A stretch of 64,000 nt of DNA, taken from assembly GCA_027405735.1 (NCBI GenBank), contig JAPEHQ010000001.1:6820001-6884000 (forward strand). Reading direction: 5' to 3'. The DNA comes from Mucor racemosus. Taxonomy: Eukaryota; Mucoromycota; Mucoromycetes; Mucorales; Mucoraceae. A program made the translations under genes and the position numbers. Of the stretch, positions 36,460 through 47,519 are shown piece by piece. The notes beneath the pieces are model-generated. The model searched no databases. It was not told where the DNA came from and saw only the letters and a program-made list of their open reading frames with translations. Within the stretch, counting starts at the first letter, position 1, and each line of letters begins with the position of its first letter.

Positions 36460-39400
36460 ATGAGCTCCCCACCTCCTACCGAGAATAATATTTGTAAAAG
36501 ACATCTTATTGTTGAAGATGAAGAAGAAATCGAAGCAGAAATCGAAAACCAACATGTTCTCATGAATGCTGTAGATCAAAACCACCCAACGTTTGTACCT
36601 TATACTAAAATTTTCACTAGGGTATGTACGGTATAATATCAAAACAACAAAGAAGCGCATATATCTGCAATTAACCTTTTTTAACAACTTGCGAACTTGA
36701 CATTCTGCAAAACCAAATAAATCATTTGAATTGATTTGGCCCCACAGCGTGAGCGAGGAAACCCCGCTGTTGGCCAACATTGAATGTATTAGCATCGACA
36801 ACATTTGATCTTTCTTTTCTTCTTTGTCTATTGTAATAACATCTCAATGCACATAAAAAGAAAACAATTAAATATATACGTTCCTGGCACTACAAGGAGA
36901 AATTTACCAGCAACTTTGGAAACACAAACAACTAGTCGTAGAAGAGTAACAACTGATGATGATGAAGCTTATATGAACTCGTTGAAAACTCAATTTAGAC
37001 ATAGAATCATAAAGCATATCAAAACATGCCATGATGAAAACGAGTCTTTCGATGATTTATACAAAACATTGATGCAGTTAAAGCAACTTCCAAGAGGTGT
37101 GGTCTCGAGCGCTGAACAGAGCATCAATGCTCCAGTAAATTCAATTGTAGTGTATCTAAATCGTGTAACAAGAACAACCAAAAAGAAAAGCATTGAACAT
37201 TGGAAAGACTATGTAAAAGAAAATTTTGAATCCCTCAAAGATTCAGTAACGATACAAGAAGAATCCATTGCAGCTCAAGAAGGCATTGAAGAGCAAGAAG
37301 AAGTAGATGAAAAAGAACCGGAAGAAATAGATGATAATGAAGTAGAAGACGACGTAGCACATAGAACTTGCTCCACATCCTTCTCATCAGTTATTCGAAA
37401 GGATTTGCCACAAAATTGTCGATCAACATTCATTGGTACTATCAATAAAACCATTGAACAAGCTTCAGATTACTTGGCTGATTTCAGCAAGCAAGTAATG
37501 AAAATGTTGCTGCTTTTCAAAGACAATCAATTTATCACAAATAGCGGCAATATTCAATTAGTGCACCAAGAGGGACAAAGTATCAATCCAGTGTTACCAG
37601 TAGGATATCTACACGAGGATGTGATTGTGCCTAAGCCCTTAAATAGTCAATTCCTGCAGACTGATAGCCTGAAAGAAGAGTACAATGCATTATTCCAAGA
37701 GGCTCACTTTGATCAAATCCATTCAACTTACTTTGGATCAAAAGTAATTAGCAAATCCACCCTGAATACGGCACGACTTCATAAAGCAATAGTAAATTTA
37801 CTTGGGCGTGATGAGGAGAATGTTTACAATGATTTGTCGTCTCACGTTATGAAAATGGCAAGAAATGTTTATATCGCCAATTTCATGAATATGTGGGCAG
37901 ATAATACAATCGTAAACAAAGCATTGAACAGGCTCTTGAATATTCTATTGATTGTCCATTTATCTCCTGCTCGTGATCAAGAATTCAAGAAAAAACGCGA
38001 GGAGCTCAAAGGAAAGAATAAAGGAAAGAATAGACAGCCTCCTAACAACAATTGTGCCATTCCAGTAAACTCGATGTCACTCATCAACAAAACTTATAAT
38101 GGACGCAGAAGGCTTTTCGCTGACGAGATTAAAAGAAGGAATCGTTATATCGAGAAAGGAGGAGATTGGGTTGTTAAGCAATGGAAAGCTAGCTTGTGTC
38201 AGCAAAGGCTGAACTCATATGCAGATGTTTTGCAAAGAGAGGTAAGATTGATGAACAATCGAATTGAACAAGTATATTAAACAACCTTCTTCTAGAAACA
38301 AAAGCGGCAAGTGAGACGAGAGCAGCAACGTCAACAAGAAGAAGAGCAAGGTATCAAAATGCAAGAAGCGTTGGTAGAAGAAGAGATTCAAGATGTTGAC
38401 ATGGAAGATATTTTGGTAGAAGAGGACACCTCGCGAAAAAGAATAAACCAGTTAAAGCAGATAACAAGAGCAGCTCTTTTTGAGGAAAAAACAATTTGCA
38501 AAGCATATTTTGTTGGTAAATTGAGCAACATTAGCGACAAAGAAGTGGAGGTCATCTTGAAGATTATTAAATTTGTAAAGCCATACATGGCATCTAGAGC
38601 CACATATCATGTCTTTTCACATCAAATTCCCTTTCTCTTGATGGTTAATCAAGTATTGCGTTCTGTTGGTTACCATGGGCAAGTGGTGAAATTGACCCCC
38701 ATCATTAGGCCTACAAATCTGCACGCGTTATGGATTGATGCTACTACATTACACTCTTTGTTTTGTGCTCGAAAGCTGGAACATAAGATGGTACTCCATG
38801 ATTTCGAAGGGAATGTCATTCGTGCGGCTTCAGTTACGTCTCAAAAGGATGCTGTGTTTAGTAGTTTTTTCGACATAGATCGTCTAAAAACAATATGTGC
38901 TGGCTACGGGTTGCAATTTGCCTACCGTATGCATGTACTACCTGGACTTCAATGTGTGAGAATCCTTGGTACTAGGAATTACCAAAAGCATAAACAGAAG
39001 AATAAACAGCAAACTCCTGTGACTCAGACATCCACAAGAAGCAATGAGATCAACAGCAGAATTGCAGCATTGATTGACCAGAAGACCACAATAGAGAAAA
39101 GGTTAAAGGACGCTCAAATTACACTTAATAAATATCTACTTGGTTCAGAAAGTGCTTCTCAACTGAAAAAAAAATGGAATGATGAAAATATAGATAGAGA
39201 CTCGCTGCATAAAGAGATACAAGTGACCAAGAAAAAGAAGAGACAATTGATTCAAGAAGTAGTGAAAGCAAAGCAAGAGCTGTCCAGTGCCAATAATGAC
39301 ATCTACAAGCAGAGATATGACGCTACCTCCTCTGCTGAAAGAAGACAGATAATACCAGTCGAGCCCAACAAGCCTTGCCATCACAAGGTGGAGGAGTGTA

Positions 39401-40459
39401 TTATTGATCAAAAAGTAGATGAAGACCAACTTGTATTTTCAGGGACAGATAACGGTATTGTTAATGTTACTGAGACAGTTGCTTTTGGTGTCGATAGGTT
39501 GAAATATCATCTTCGTTTGTACAATCGCTTTCAAGTATTACAAGATCAAGGTAATTTAATACTCGTTGATATCTTGCTTCTGGCTAATTTTTAATGCACA
39601 AATTTTAGAAGACGCTTATATGGAAGAAAAAGAAGACGCTCAGTTGAAGAAATTGCCCACATCATTCAAGGTAAGGAGCGCCGCCCTCCGCCAACATAGT
39701 GGTCTTGCTTCTTTTTCGTCTTCACTCAATAGAAGAAAGCGCCTCACAGTCTTAGGTCAAAATGTTGCTGATCTTGAAAGTGATCTTTCTGAGTCCAGTA
39801 TACAGCAATGTGGTACAATTGATGAACTGGATGCAACATTTACTCGCCATTCCCAAGCCAAGTCATGTATTCGTCAATTTTACTTTTCGAGATCGAGTGC
39901 TAATAAAAAAAGACGATTAGAATTAACGAAAAATCGATTTTATGATAGACTTGCATCAAAGGAACGAAAATTTACGAAAGTATCGTCCCCTATTATGTTT
40001 ATTGGAGATCGTGGGCATGCAATCAGGTCTCCTATTAAAGGACATTTGCGGTTTGGTGGATATTGGAAAGAACTGAGACATTCTCGATATACGTCTACAT
40101 TGATCACAAATGAACACAACAGTTCTCAGACCTGCCTTTGGTGTTTCAGCAAATTATCACATCCGTATACTGCAAAAGATGGTACAGTCAAGAAGACTAA
40201 TGGGTCATTCATTTGTTTGAACGATGTCTGCCCAAATAAGTCTGTCGTCATGAGCAGGGATTGTCTTTCTGCATTAGCGATTGGTCTCGCTGGTGCTGCT
40301 CAGCTTATGCTTGGTTACACCTTTCCTTGCTTTGATCCAAAAAACACAACAGCGAAACAAGCAATGTTTTCTCAATTAGCTCTGGCATTTTCGGATAGAA
40401 AACAGCAGACAAGCTGGCCCTCCGTTGGGGGTAGTACGACGAGAGCTTCGGCTCTTTGA
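36460..40459 (+). CDS. Fanzor-like (eukaryotic TnpB/OrfB-zinc-ribbon) RNA-guided nuclease
   Basis: Firm exons are 36847 (or earlier)-38241, 38296-39550 and 39609-40459, 1166 residues counted from Met 36847. An upstream exon 36460-36621 (MSSPPPTENN...) can join in phase to 36793 and would give 1238. The C-terminal third is a RuvC nuclease in the Fanzor arrangement: Asp850 in SGTDNGIV (39448), GGYWKELR, then Glu1052 in ITNEHNSSQTC (40112), zinc ribbon C1059-x2-C1062 and C1086-x4-C1091, and Asp1101 in SRDCLSALAI (40259). Fanzor proteins carry the active Glu in just this position, next to the zinc ribbon. The long N-terminal part is unrecognised, with acidic (EEQEEVDEKEPEE) and coiled-coil (TIEKRLKDAQITLNKYLL, RDSLHKEIQVTKKKKR) stretches. 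The family cuts DNA with a guide RNA encoded at the gene's 3' end. The frame is intact. Confidence 0.82.
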
Positions 40460-40460
40460 G
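40415..40460 (+). ncRNA. Candidate omega-RNA scaffold at the 3' end of the Fanzor gene
   Basis: The last coding bases form two hairpins. The first is CCCTC-CGTT-GGGGG (40418-40431). The second is GAGAGC-TTCG-GCTCTT (40441-40456), a six-pair stem with the extra-stable cUUCGg tetraloop; the stop codon TGA follows at 40457. In TnpB and Fanzor systems the guide-RNA scaffold overlaps the 3' end of the nuclease gene and the guide lies just downstream. The hairpins are seen; the role is inference. If correct, the bases after about 40460 would be the guide. A GTAAGT donor-like word directly after the stop (40461) is a complication. Confidence 0.45.
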
Positions 40461-40685
40461 GTAAGTTTATATTCATTAGACATAACTCAATACTAAATCA
40501 ATTCATTTTTAATCTTCTAAATTCAAATTCACCTTTGGTGAGTAAAATCCTTCCACATTTGTTACCCAGTCAACTAATCAAATCTCTCTTTCCTTTTTGA
40601 ACTACTTAGCTTGCTATACCCTCAGTATTCGGACTTTTTGCTAGTGAAGAGATAAACTTTTTGCTTCTTTATTTTGCTTTTTTAC

Positions 40686-41302
40686 ATGAATATAATGACT
40701 GATTTAATCTATTCAAAAACTAGCAAACAATTGCTTGAATTGCTTGGTTATTACACAATAGTTACACTTAAAAACCAAAAGTCTATTAAAGGATATCTTT
40801 ATACAATTGATCCACAATCAAGAAATGTTGTGCTGTTTGATATAAAAGATCAACGCGTTCTTGTAATAATGAATAGTTCAATTCAAGATTTAAATAGTAA
40901 AAAGTTATTTGCATACTCAAGTAGCTTTATTTATTTATTTATTTATATTTCTTTACTTTAGTTGATAATGAAGATCATATTGATTTACAAATAATAGATG
41001 ATGCGTTAAAGTATCAAAATGAAAACCAATTTACGAATGCATGGCTTGATAAAAGACGAAATGACCTTATTCAACATTTAGAAAAGGTATTTAGTATATA
41101 AAATCTAGTTCATTTATTATAAATTAATATATGCAAATATACATAGCATCGTATACCAATTCAATATCAATTAAATGAACCTGTGATTCATGTCTTGGGG
41201 TGCGCACGTGTGGAATCTCCCTACGCAGCGACTAGTGTAGTATGTGATAATGCTTTGATTCGTAAACGCGTGCGTGATTTAATATTAGACTTTAGTCAAT
41301 AA
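40686..41302 (+). CDS. GEMIN6: Gemin6-like SMN-complex protein
   Basis: Three exons (40686-40896, 40962-41086, 41147-41302) give 163 residues, near the animal Gemin6 length of 167. The N-terminal half is Sm-like (YTIVTLKNQKSIKGYLYTIDPQSRNVVLFD). The C-terminal half is an AD-type domain with HVLGCARVESPYAATSVVCDNALIRKRVRDLI. Gemin6 pairs with Gemin7 and acts in the SMN complex that assembles Sm rings on snRNAs, in keeping with an intron-rich genome. I start at MNIMTDLIYS; an in-frame Met three codons later is also possible. The exon 1 donor (GTAAAA) is less than ideal, but it is the only one that joins the two domains in frame. It lies 227 bp downstream of the Fanzor stop on the same strand. 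Confidence 0.75.
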
Positions 41303-41478
41303 ATTATTGTATATTATTATAAAGTGAAAAAGGTAAAGATATAGGTTAAGATGTGTTTATCAAAAGGAAAGATATATACGGTATATATATATAAAAGATA
41401 GATTTGTTGATAAAACACATGTAAAAAATAAATAAAAAAGAAGGGAGTATAATGCAAAGAGAGGAATAAATTAATAGG

Positions 41479-42037
41479 TTAAATACATAGAGAAGATGAT
41501 GTTGTTTTATTGCTAGACATGTTATGAAGCATTACCAAGACATTTGCTGCATCTTCAGCAGTAGGAATGATAGTTTTATGCGCTTGTAATGGCGATGTAC
41601 TACGTTTCTCTGATAAAGGATATCTTAATGTCAATGATTGCTGTGATGGTGATAATAATGGCGATGAATTTGAATACATGAATCTGGTACCATGATTACT
41701 TTTATTATTATTAGTCATTGTTGGATAATATCGATGTTTCTCATGTTGATCATGCTTCTTTTTTTCATGATAAATATTCTTTTTTATTTGATTTCTGAGT
41801 AAATTTGATTCTAATGTATGTAAATCATATCGTTCGAAACCATATTGTCTTTTGAAATTGGCTAATGCTAATCGCGTTTTCAGTCGATATATCATCTAAT
41901 TTCGCGCTCCCTTTGTTTAGTTTTTTTTTTTTTTTCGGTGGAGATTCAAATAAAATTGTTACCCCTTGATTTGCATTTACCTGTTTTATATCTGCTTTCT
42001 TTAATCCAATTTCTGGTTGATGAGGTTGTTGTGACAT
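41479..42037 (-). CDS. Whi5/Nrm1-like small regulator
   Basis: Two exons (42037-41981 and 41895-41479) give 157 residues. The key segment is RLKTRLALANFKRQYGFERY followed by DLHTLESNLLRN. It resembles the Whi5/Nrm1 motif (RLxLAxxKxxxGW...), which in yeast binds the SBF/MBF G1/S transcription factors. The rest is basic and low complexity (IYHEKKKHDQHEKHRYYP, then Ser/Pro-rich), ending PTAEDAANVLVMLHNM. The first exon is short; an alternative donor six codons later is also in frame. Continuing through the donor instead would give a Lys-rich dead-end frame. The family call rests on one short motif and is moderate. Confidence 0.5.
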
Positions 42038-43266
42038 TTTGAAGTAAAAAAAGAAGGAAAGTAAAGTAAAGAAAGGAGAGGAGAGAAATAAAAAAAAAAA
42101 GGAAAAAAGAAAGGAAAGAGATGAGATCTTTTATATAAAGGTGAAAAAGAGATTTTATCTTGTTTTGGACAATGACGCGCGGTAGTGGAAAAGGGGATAT
42201 TTCTATACAATTTATTTTTATTGTCAGGCGTCAACATCTGCTGTTGTTATAATATATATTGAAGATACATTATCTAAAAAGAGAGAGCTCTCCTATTTAC
42301 CCAATTGATCGCATGATCTATACCGTAAAAATAACCGATAAAAATTCTAATGTTTCATTAAATATTAGTCTTCGATCATTTCTCTTTTATTGAACGTTGC
42401 TATTTAAACCATATTAAATACATACTTGAGCCCCCACCCCCCTCCTTTCTTTTTTTTTATTATTACATTTTAAAAGATGGAAAGATAACAACTTGTATTA
42501 TTTTCAATTTTCGCATATATGCTATTTATTTACAGCGCACAGACTTTGTATGTGCACCCAGCATGACTTTATTCCCGTTTGTTATTGTATCGGCTACCTA
42601 ATCAAAAAGAATGATGTTTGTATTATATGGATTTACATCCATGTTGTGCTGGCAAATATAAAGCTGCAATTACAAATTTGATGATCGCAAGGCAATTTGA
42701 GTGTCTACCAGATTAAAAAAAAAGTACCATATACGTATATTTTCCCACAGTTTCCTCGTAAACAAATATAAGGTTACTATCTGCTTAGTCCTTGATCAAT
42801 TACTGCATTTGCTTCAAGTAAATCAATCTCGCATATCTTTTTTTTTGCTTGTTGTTTTTAGGTGTTTACAATGCATTATATAAAAAACAGCAATATAAGC
42901 GTGCTTCAGATTTTTTAATAGGTGTGTTACATGCTGATATTAGGTTCTTAATATATTCGCGTTGCTGGAAATCTCACAAACTATGTAATTTGTTTCTGGA
43001 AATAGTATAGAAAATCATTACAGTTGGGCTTCATAATAATAGCTGCTCCTTAAAAACCTCTATTGTTGTCCCATTTCACCACTTTTTTCTAAATAAAAAA
43101 ATGCTGAATAAGCATCAAACATCTAAACAATATTATTGTACAGCATACAAGTAGTATATGTTATGAAAATATATCAAAACAACTTTTTAAAAGTGAATAT
43201 ATCCTCAAATTCACAGCAGCCAAAACTATTTAAATTCCGCTTATTTCATTTCTGTTGTTGGAGGTC
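42038..43266. other. Intergenic region, no gene
   Basis: A purine-rich leader on the Whi5-like side (42040-42120), then AT-rich sequence. Short frames at 42493-42883 overlap one another and have no domain. Confidence 0.5.
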
Positions 43267-46200
43267 AATTTCGGCACGATTTGACAAGGACGTATCTCTC
43301 TCTCGACTATAGATTACATGTTTGCCGGGAAGGAGCTCTTTCAAAGGATGAATGGTGGAGATGTAGAATTTTTCGGTCAGGAATTTACCGATCATGCACT
43401 ACTTACCAAGACCTTAACTATAGAAATGTATAACTGTGGAAAAGGTATATGGAGAGCCAATCCTTACCTATGTAAGAACAAAAGATATGTTAGCATTTTG
43501 AATAGAGAAATAGAAAACTACGTTCAAAACAAGCTAAATCCTGAACTGTCAACTCAAGACCAATGGGATTGTCTTAAGAATATGGTCAAAAAAGTTACAA
43601 CTAATTTCTGTCGCACTACCAACCAAATCAGAGAGACAACACTGAAGAAACTAAACAGTGAGAGGAACCGTATCTTGAGGTTATACCGTGATAATAAAGA
43701 ATGTCTGAATATACTACTGCCTGATATTGAAACACAAATTTCAAAATTACAAAAGGAAAAGACAGACATTGCAAGGTTGAGATCAGGAAAGTATTGGATG
43801 GAGAACAACGAAAACTCGCCGTCATATATCAAAAGAACCATTGACCAGCGAAGAGAAGCTCGTACCCTCAATATGATCAAACACCCGGATACTAGAACTG
43901 ATTGCAATGATAAGGATTCTAAGATTGGAGCAGCAGAATCTTTTTACTCTAAGTTGTACACTGAAGAAAGAATAGATATTAACTGTTTAGATGCAATACT
44001 GAACCACATTAACAAATCCATCTCTAAAGAGGAAACTGAGGAAATTACACAAGACATATCTTTTGAAGAGATCAAACAAGGTGCAAAACGAAGTCCACGT
44101 AAAAGTAGCCCTGGTTTGGATGGATTGCCATATGAAATTCTCAATATTGTAATGATTCACCCAAGATGTAAAGAAATTGTCGAAAAGGTGTACAATGATG
44201 CATTGAAATATGGAATTATTCCTAAATCTTGGCAACAAGCATGTATTATCCTACTACCAAAGAAAGGCGATTTGTCAGATTTGTCAAACTGGAGGCCGAT
44301 TTCTCTAATCAATACCGACTGCAAAGTGTTTACTAGGATTCTGAACTCCAGACTCATGGGAATAGCTTCACAGCTGATTAATAACTTCCAAACAGGATTC
44401 ATGCCACAAAGATTTATTGGAGATCAAGGGTTTTCATTAAACCTCATGATTGAAAACTCAAAAGTATGCAAAGGTTTGAATAAATCCGAGTTCACTGAAT
44501 ATGTTGGTATAATGCTAGACAACCATAAAGCCTATGATAGAGTTCATCCATACTATCTGACCAAGGTCCTAGAAAAATTTGGTATCCCTGAGTCCATCAT
44601 TCAATGCATCCAAAATCTGTTCTTCAACAATGAAATATTCGTCAATGTCAATGGTTTTCTAACAAATCCAATTAAACAAAAACGAGGCCTAAGACAAGGT
44701 GATGCTATTTCACCTCTTCTTTTTAATTTTGCGATAGAGCCATTTCTACTCTCTATCCTTAATAATGAAGCTGTAACTGGGTACACTATGCAATCAACTA
44801 AACCAAGCAGTCAAAATTCTATGAACATGGTTTCTCCAAAACCAATTAAGCTACTAGCCTATGCTGATGATATACTAATTTTTGCAAAAAACAAAGCTGA
44901 ATATTTGGCAATTGAAGATTGCTTGAAAGGATATAGCAAGGCGTCAAATTCTAAAATCAACTTAGATAAGTCGGTCGCGTTTCCCCTCCATGGCAGTAAG
45001 ATGGTGGGTCATAAAGGTGCAGAATTACGGAACTATATCACAAACAATCAACGGATGAAATGGTTTGATAATTCAAGTACAGGCTATCTTAAATATCTAG
45101 GCTACCCTCTCTGGTTCAACAATCAACAAAGAGATACCTTTGTGGACAACATTAGTGGAAAAATTCAAGCAACTGTCAACTTTTATAAAGAAAGAAAGAT
45201 ATCAGTATATGGTCGAGCAACTGTGGCCAACACAATGATACTATCAAAACTGTGGCATGTCCTAAGACTAACCAACCTACCAAAGGTGGTTACTTCAAGA
45301 TTGAATTCCATTATCTATCAATATATTGTTGATGACAGACGAATCCAAGTGAAGAAGGATGTCTTCTATCTGCCAAAAAACGAAGGGGGATTAGGCCTGC
45401 TAAACATATCAGTGCAACAGAAGATGCTACAACTTAGATACATCAATGCGTTACTTAGTGTGAGTGGAACTCCAAATCCAGTACCTAGCCATTTATATAG
45501 CTTGATGGTATTTGCCCTTCAAAATGGATGTGATACACCTCACCATGAAGTGCCTCTTCTGTTTCCTGAATCTCGTTACAAAAGTTCATTTACTGGTTTA
45601 CACTCCTTTCACAACATCTTCGAAGCTATAGACTCTTGTATAGAACAATGCAAACCGGATGCTGAAAAAATAAAAATATCACCTAAAATACTTCTCTCGC
45701 TGCCGTTCACCACCATATGCAACAAGGAACAACTCAATAATGAATTAATAAATATAAATACTGCCACAATCAAACAAAGCAAGGTACAAGACTTCTTTCA
45801 ATACACTCCTTTGACAAAATCCATAATCTACAAACCAAGACAAGAATGCAAAAAACCTAAAGTGTTATCAAAAATCATTCGACTTGAAAGAGAACAACAC
45901 ATTAAATACAATCATTTTTTCCAACAATACATGGAAAACAATTCCATAGAAAATTTTTTTGAAGAATCAAATGATTTATCAGAATACTCTAAACTAATAC
46001 AAGATGTCAACAAGAAGCCATTGCTGGATCAGAAGAAAAAACGTATAAGATACATCCTAAATCAAGGCATTCCTTTAATAATACCAAAAGGTTACAACAA
46101 TAATATATCCAAAAAACAATGGACAGAATTTTACAAGACAAATATGCATCACACAGCAAGAAACCTTTGGTTTAAAGTTATCCATGACAGAATACCATCC

Positions 46201-46738
46201 AAGTCCTTCCTTTACAACATGCAAATGAAAGATATTGATTCAGACAAATGCCACCTATGCAATCTTAGAGAAGACAGTATGCATCTGTTGATCTCGTGTG
46301 TACACAAAAAAGATATATGGCAGGAAATTTTCAACAAGTTTCTTGGGTACCCAAGAGTGGTAAATCCTCAACAGACTTATCATGACTTCAAAAATTTAAA
46401 ACTGTCCAGATACTATATATACAATTTAGACATACACATCAACATATACGACATTTTCTCAACGATAACACGCCTTATATGGTTTCATCACTTCAATCAT
46501 GTGCTCAACTCAGTGCCATTTAACAGCACAATAGTCTCAAAGAAAATATGCTCAGAGCTATATAGAATGTCTAATATGAATGACTTGTAGGATAATATAT
46601 ATATATGATACTAATATGGCAGGTCACTTTACCTAGTATACACCTTGTCCATCACTATGATGAGTTTCAATTTTCTTTTTTTAAATAAAATTTAAAACTT
46701 TCATCCCATAAAAAAAAAAAAAAATTTCGGCACGATTT
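43267..46738 (+). mobile_element. 5'-truncated non-LTR (LINE) retrotransposon with 16-bp target duplication
   Basis: The direct repeat AATTTCGGCACGATTT stands at 43267-43282 and 46723-46738. Between them lies 3440 bp that ends in a poly-A run (46709-46722) directly before the second copy, the signature of target-primed reverse transcription. ORF1 and nearly all of the endonuclease are missing, so the copy is 5'-truncated, but the remaining ORF is intact and the duplication is perfect. Both facts point to a young insertion. Confidence 0.93.
43318..46590 (+). CDS. LINE ORF2 remnant: end of endonuclease, reverse transcriptase, zinc knuckle
   Basis: 1090 residues, uninterrupted. Residues 15-30 (FFGQEFTDHALLT) are the tail of an APE-type endonuclease with the last catalytic His; the rest of that domain is absent. 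The reverse transcriptase has SPGLDGLPYEIL, LLPKKGDLSDLSNWRPISL, MLDNHKAYDRV with Asp401, GLRQGDAISPLLFN and YADD at 515-518, so all catalytic Asp residues are present. A C-terminal CCHC knuckle (CHLCNLREDSMHLLISC, from residue 978) is typical of L1/Tx1-like elements. The Met at 43318 may not be a real start, because the natural ORF2 begins upstream in a full-length copy. As it lacks the endonuclease, this copy should not move by itself. Confidence 0.9.
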   Translation: MFAGKELFQRMNGGDVEFFGQEFTDHALLTKTLTIEMYNCGKGIWRANPYLCKNKRYVSILNREIENYVQNKLNPELSTQDQWDCLKNMVKKVTTNFCRTTNQIRETTLKKLNSERNRILRLYRDNKECLNILLPDIETQISKLQKEKTDIARLRSGKYWMENNENSPSYIKRTIDQRREARTLNMIKHPDTRTDCNDKDSKIGAAESFYSKLYTEERIDINCLDAILNHINKSISKEETEEITQDISFEEIKQGAKRSPRKSSPGLDGLPYEILNIVMIHPRCKEIVEKVYNDALKYGIIPKSWQQACIILLPKKGDLSDLSNWRPISLINTDCKVFTRILNSRLMGIASQLINNFQTGFMPQRFIGDQGFSLNLMIENSKVCKGLNKSEFTEYVGIMLDNHKAYDRVHPYYLTKVLEKFGIPESIIQCIQNLFFNNEIFVNVNGFLTNPIKQKRGLRQGDAISPLLFNFAIEPFLLSILNNEAVTGYTMQSTKPSSQNSMNMVSPKPIKLLAYADDILIFAKNKAEYLAIEDCLKGYSKASNSKINLDKSVAFPLHGSKMVGHKGAELRNYITNNQRMKWFDNSSTGYLKYLGYPLWFNNQQRDTFVDNISGKIQATVNFYKERKISVYGRATVANTMILSKLWHVLRLTNLPKVVTSRLNSIIYQYIVDDRRIQVKKDVFYLPKNEGGLGLLNISVQQKMLQLRYINALLSVSGTPNPVPSHLYSLMVFALQNGCDTPHHEVPLLFPESRYKSSFTGLHSFHNIFEAIDSCIEQCKPDAEKIKISPKILLSLPFTTICNKEQLNNELININTATIKQSKVQDFFQYTPLTKSIIYKPRQECKKPKVLSKIIRLEREQHIKYNHFFQQYMENNSIENFFEESNDLSEYSKLIQDVNKKPLLDQKKKRIRYILNQGIPLIIPKGYNNNISKKQWTEFYKTNMHHTARNLWFKVIHDRIPSKSFLYNMQMKDIDSDKCHLCNLREDSMHLLISCVHKKDIWQEIFNKFLGYPRVVNPQQTYHDFKNLKLSRYYIYNLDIHINIYDIFSTITRLIWFHHFNHVLNSVPFNSTIVSKKICSELYRMSNMNDL

Positions 46739-47519
46739 TAAAAAAATCGACACTCTTTTGATTATATCTCAAAAGGTCGCATATAAAGTAGCCATTGCTC
46801 ATTAATTGAGATTTGTACAACTATTGATTGCGCTTCTGATGGTAATATTTTCAGATTTTTTTTTCACTAAAAATGATTTAGAAATCACGAAAATAAAAAT
46901 AAGGAGTTTTCTACAAAAAGTCAAATTTTTGATAGAGAATAAAAGAAACAAATTATACTGTATAAAGAATTGAAGAATTCTGGTCATTTTGAACTTAGAA
47001 ATACCATATTAAAAGTCCCGTTTTTGAGGTTAAAAATTGAAAATAACGATTTTAAGTGATTTGGCCTTGTATTTGTAAGGGGAGTTTGTGGCCATATCTA
47101 TGGTTAAGGGCATTTAATTAATTTTTTCAAAAATTAATTAAAAATAGGGAAAAAATAGGGAAAAAAGAGAAAAAAATAGTATTAGGCGAAGTATAATACG
47201 TATGACGCTCTGTATACGCCTAGGAATAGCTTAATTCATAATAGCGAGGGGTGTATCGCTCAAAATCATGTTTTTTTGAGACTTGATCGTCGAATAATTA
47301 CTTTTTACGCGGCGACATTAATTGTGTTTTACAATAAATTCCACCATAAAGTATTAATTTTAAGAGAATATTAAAACAATATTAACTTAAAGGATTATTT
47401 TATGACAATAAAACTTTATTGGGACAAACTAAGTTTTTTTTATTGAATTACAAAATAATGATACATTTTAATCTATTTTTTTTTTGCTTTAAAATTATTA
47501 TTTGTGGAAGAAAATCGAA
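46739..47519. other. Flank downstream of the DUF6729 transposase gene
   Basis: No gene. GGCCATATCTATGG (47090-47103) is matched inverted, with one mismatch, at 52412-52425 beyond the other end of the DUF6729 gene, so this may contain the left end of that element. Confidence 0.4.

Noticed and set aside
43318..43420. A complete LINE endonuclease
   Set aside because: Only the C-terminal tail with the last His is present; the upstream DNA beyond the target duplication is unrelated.
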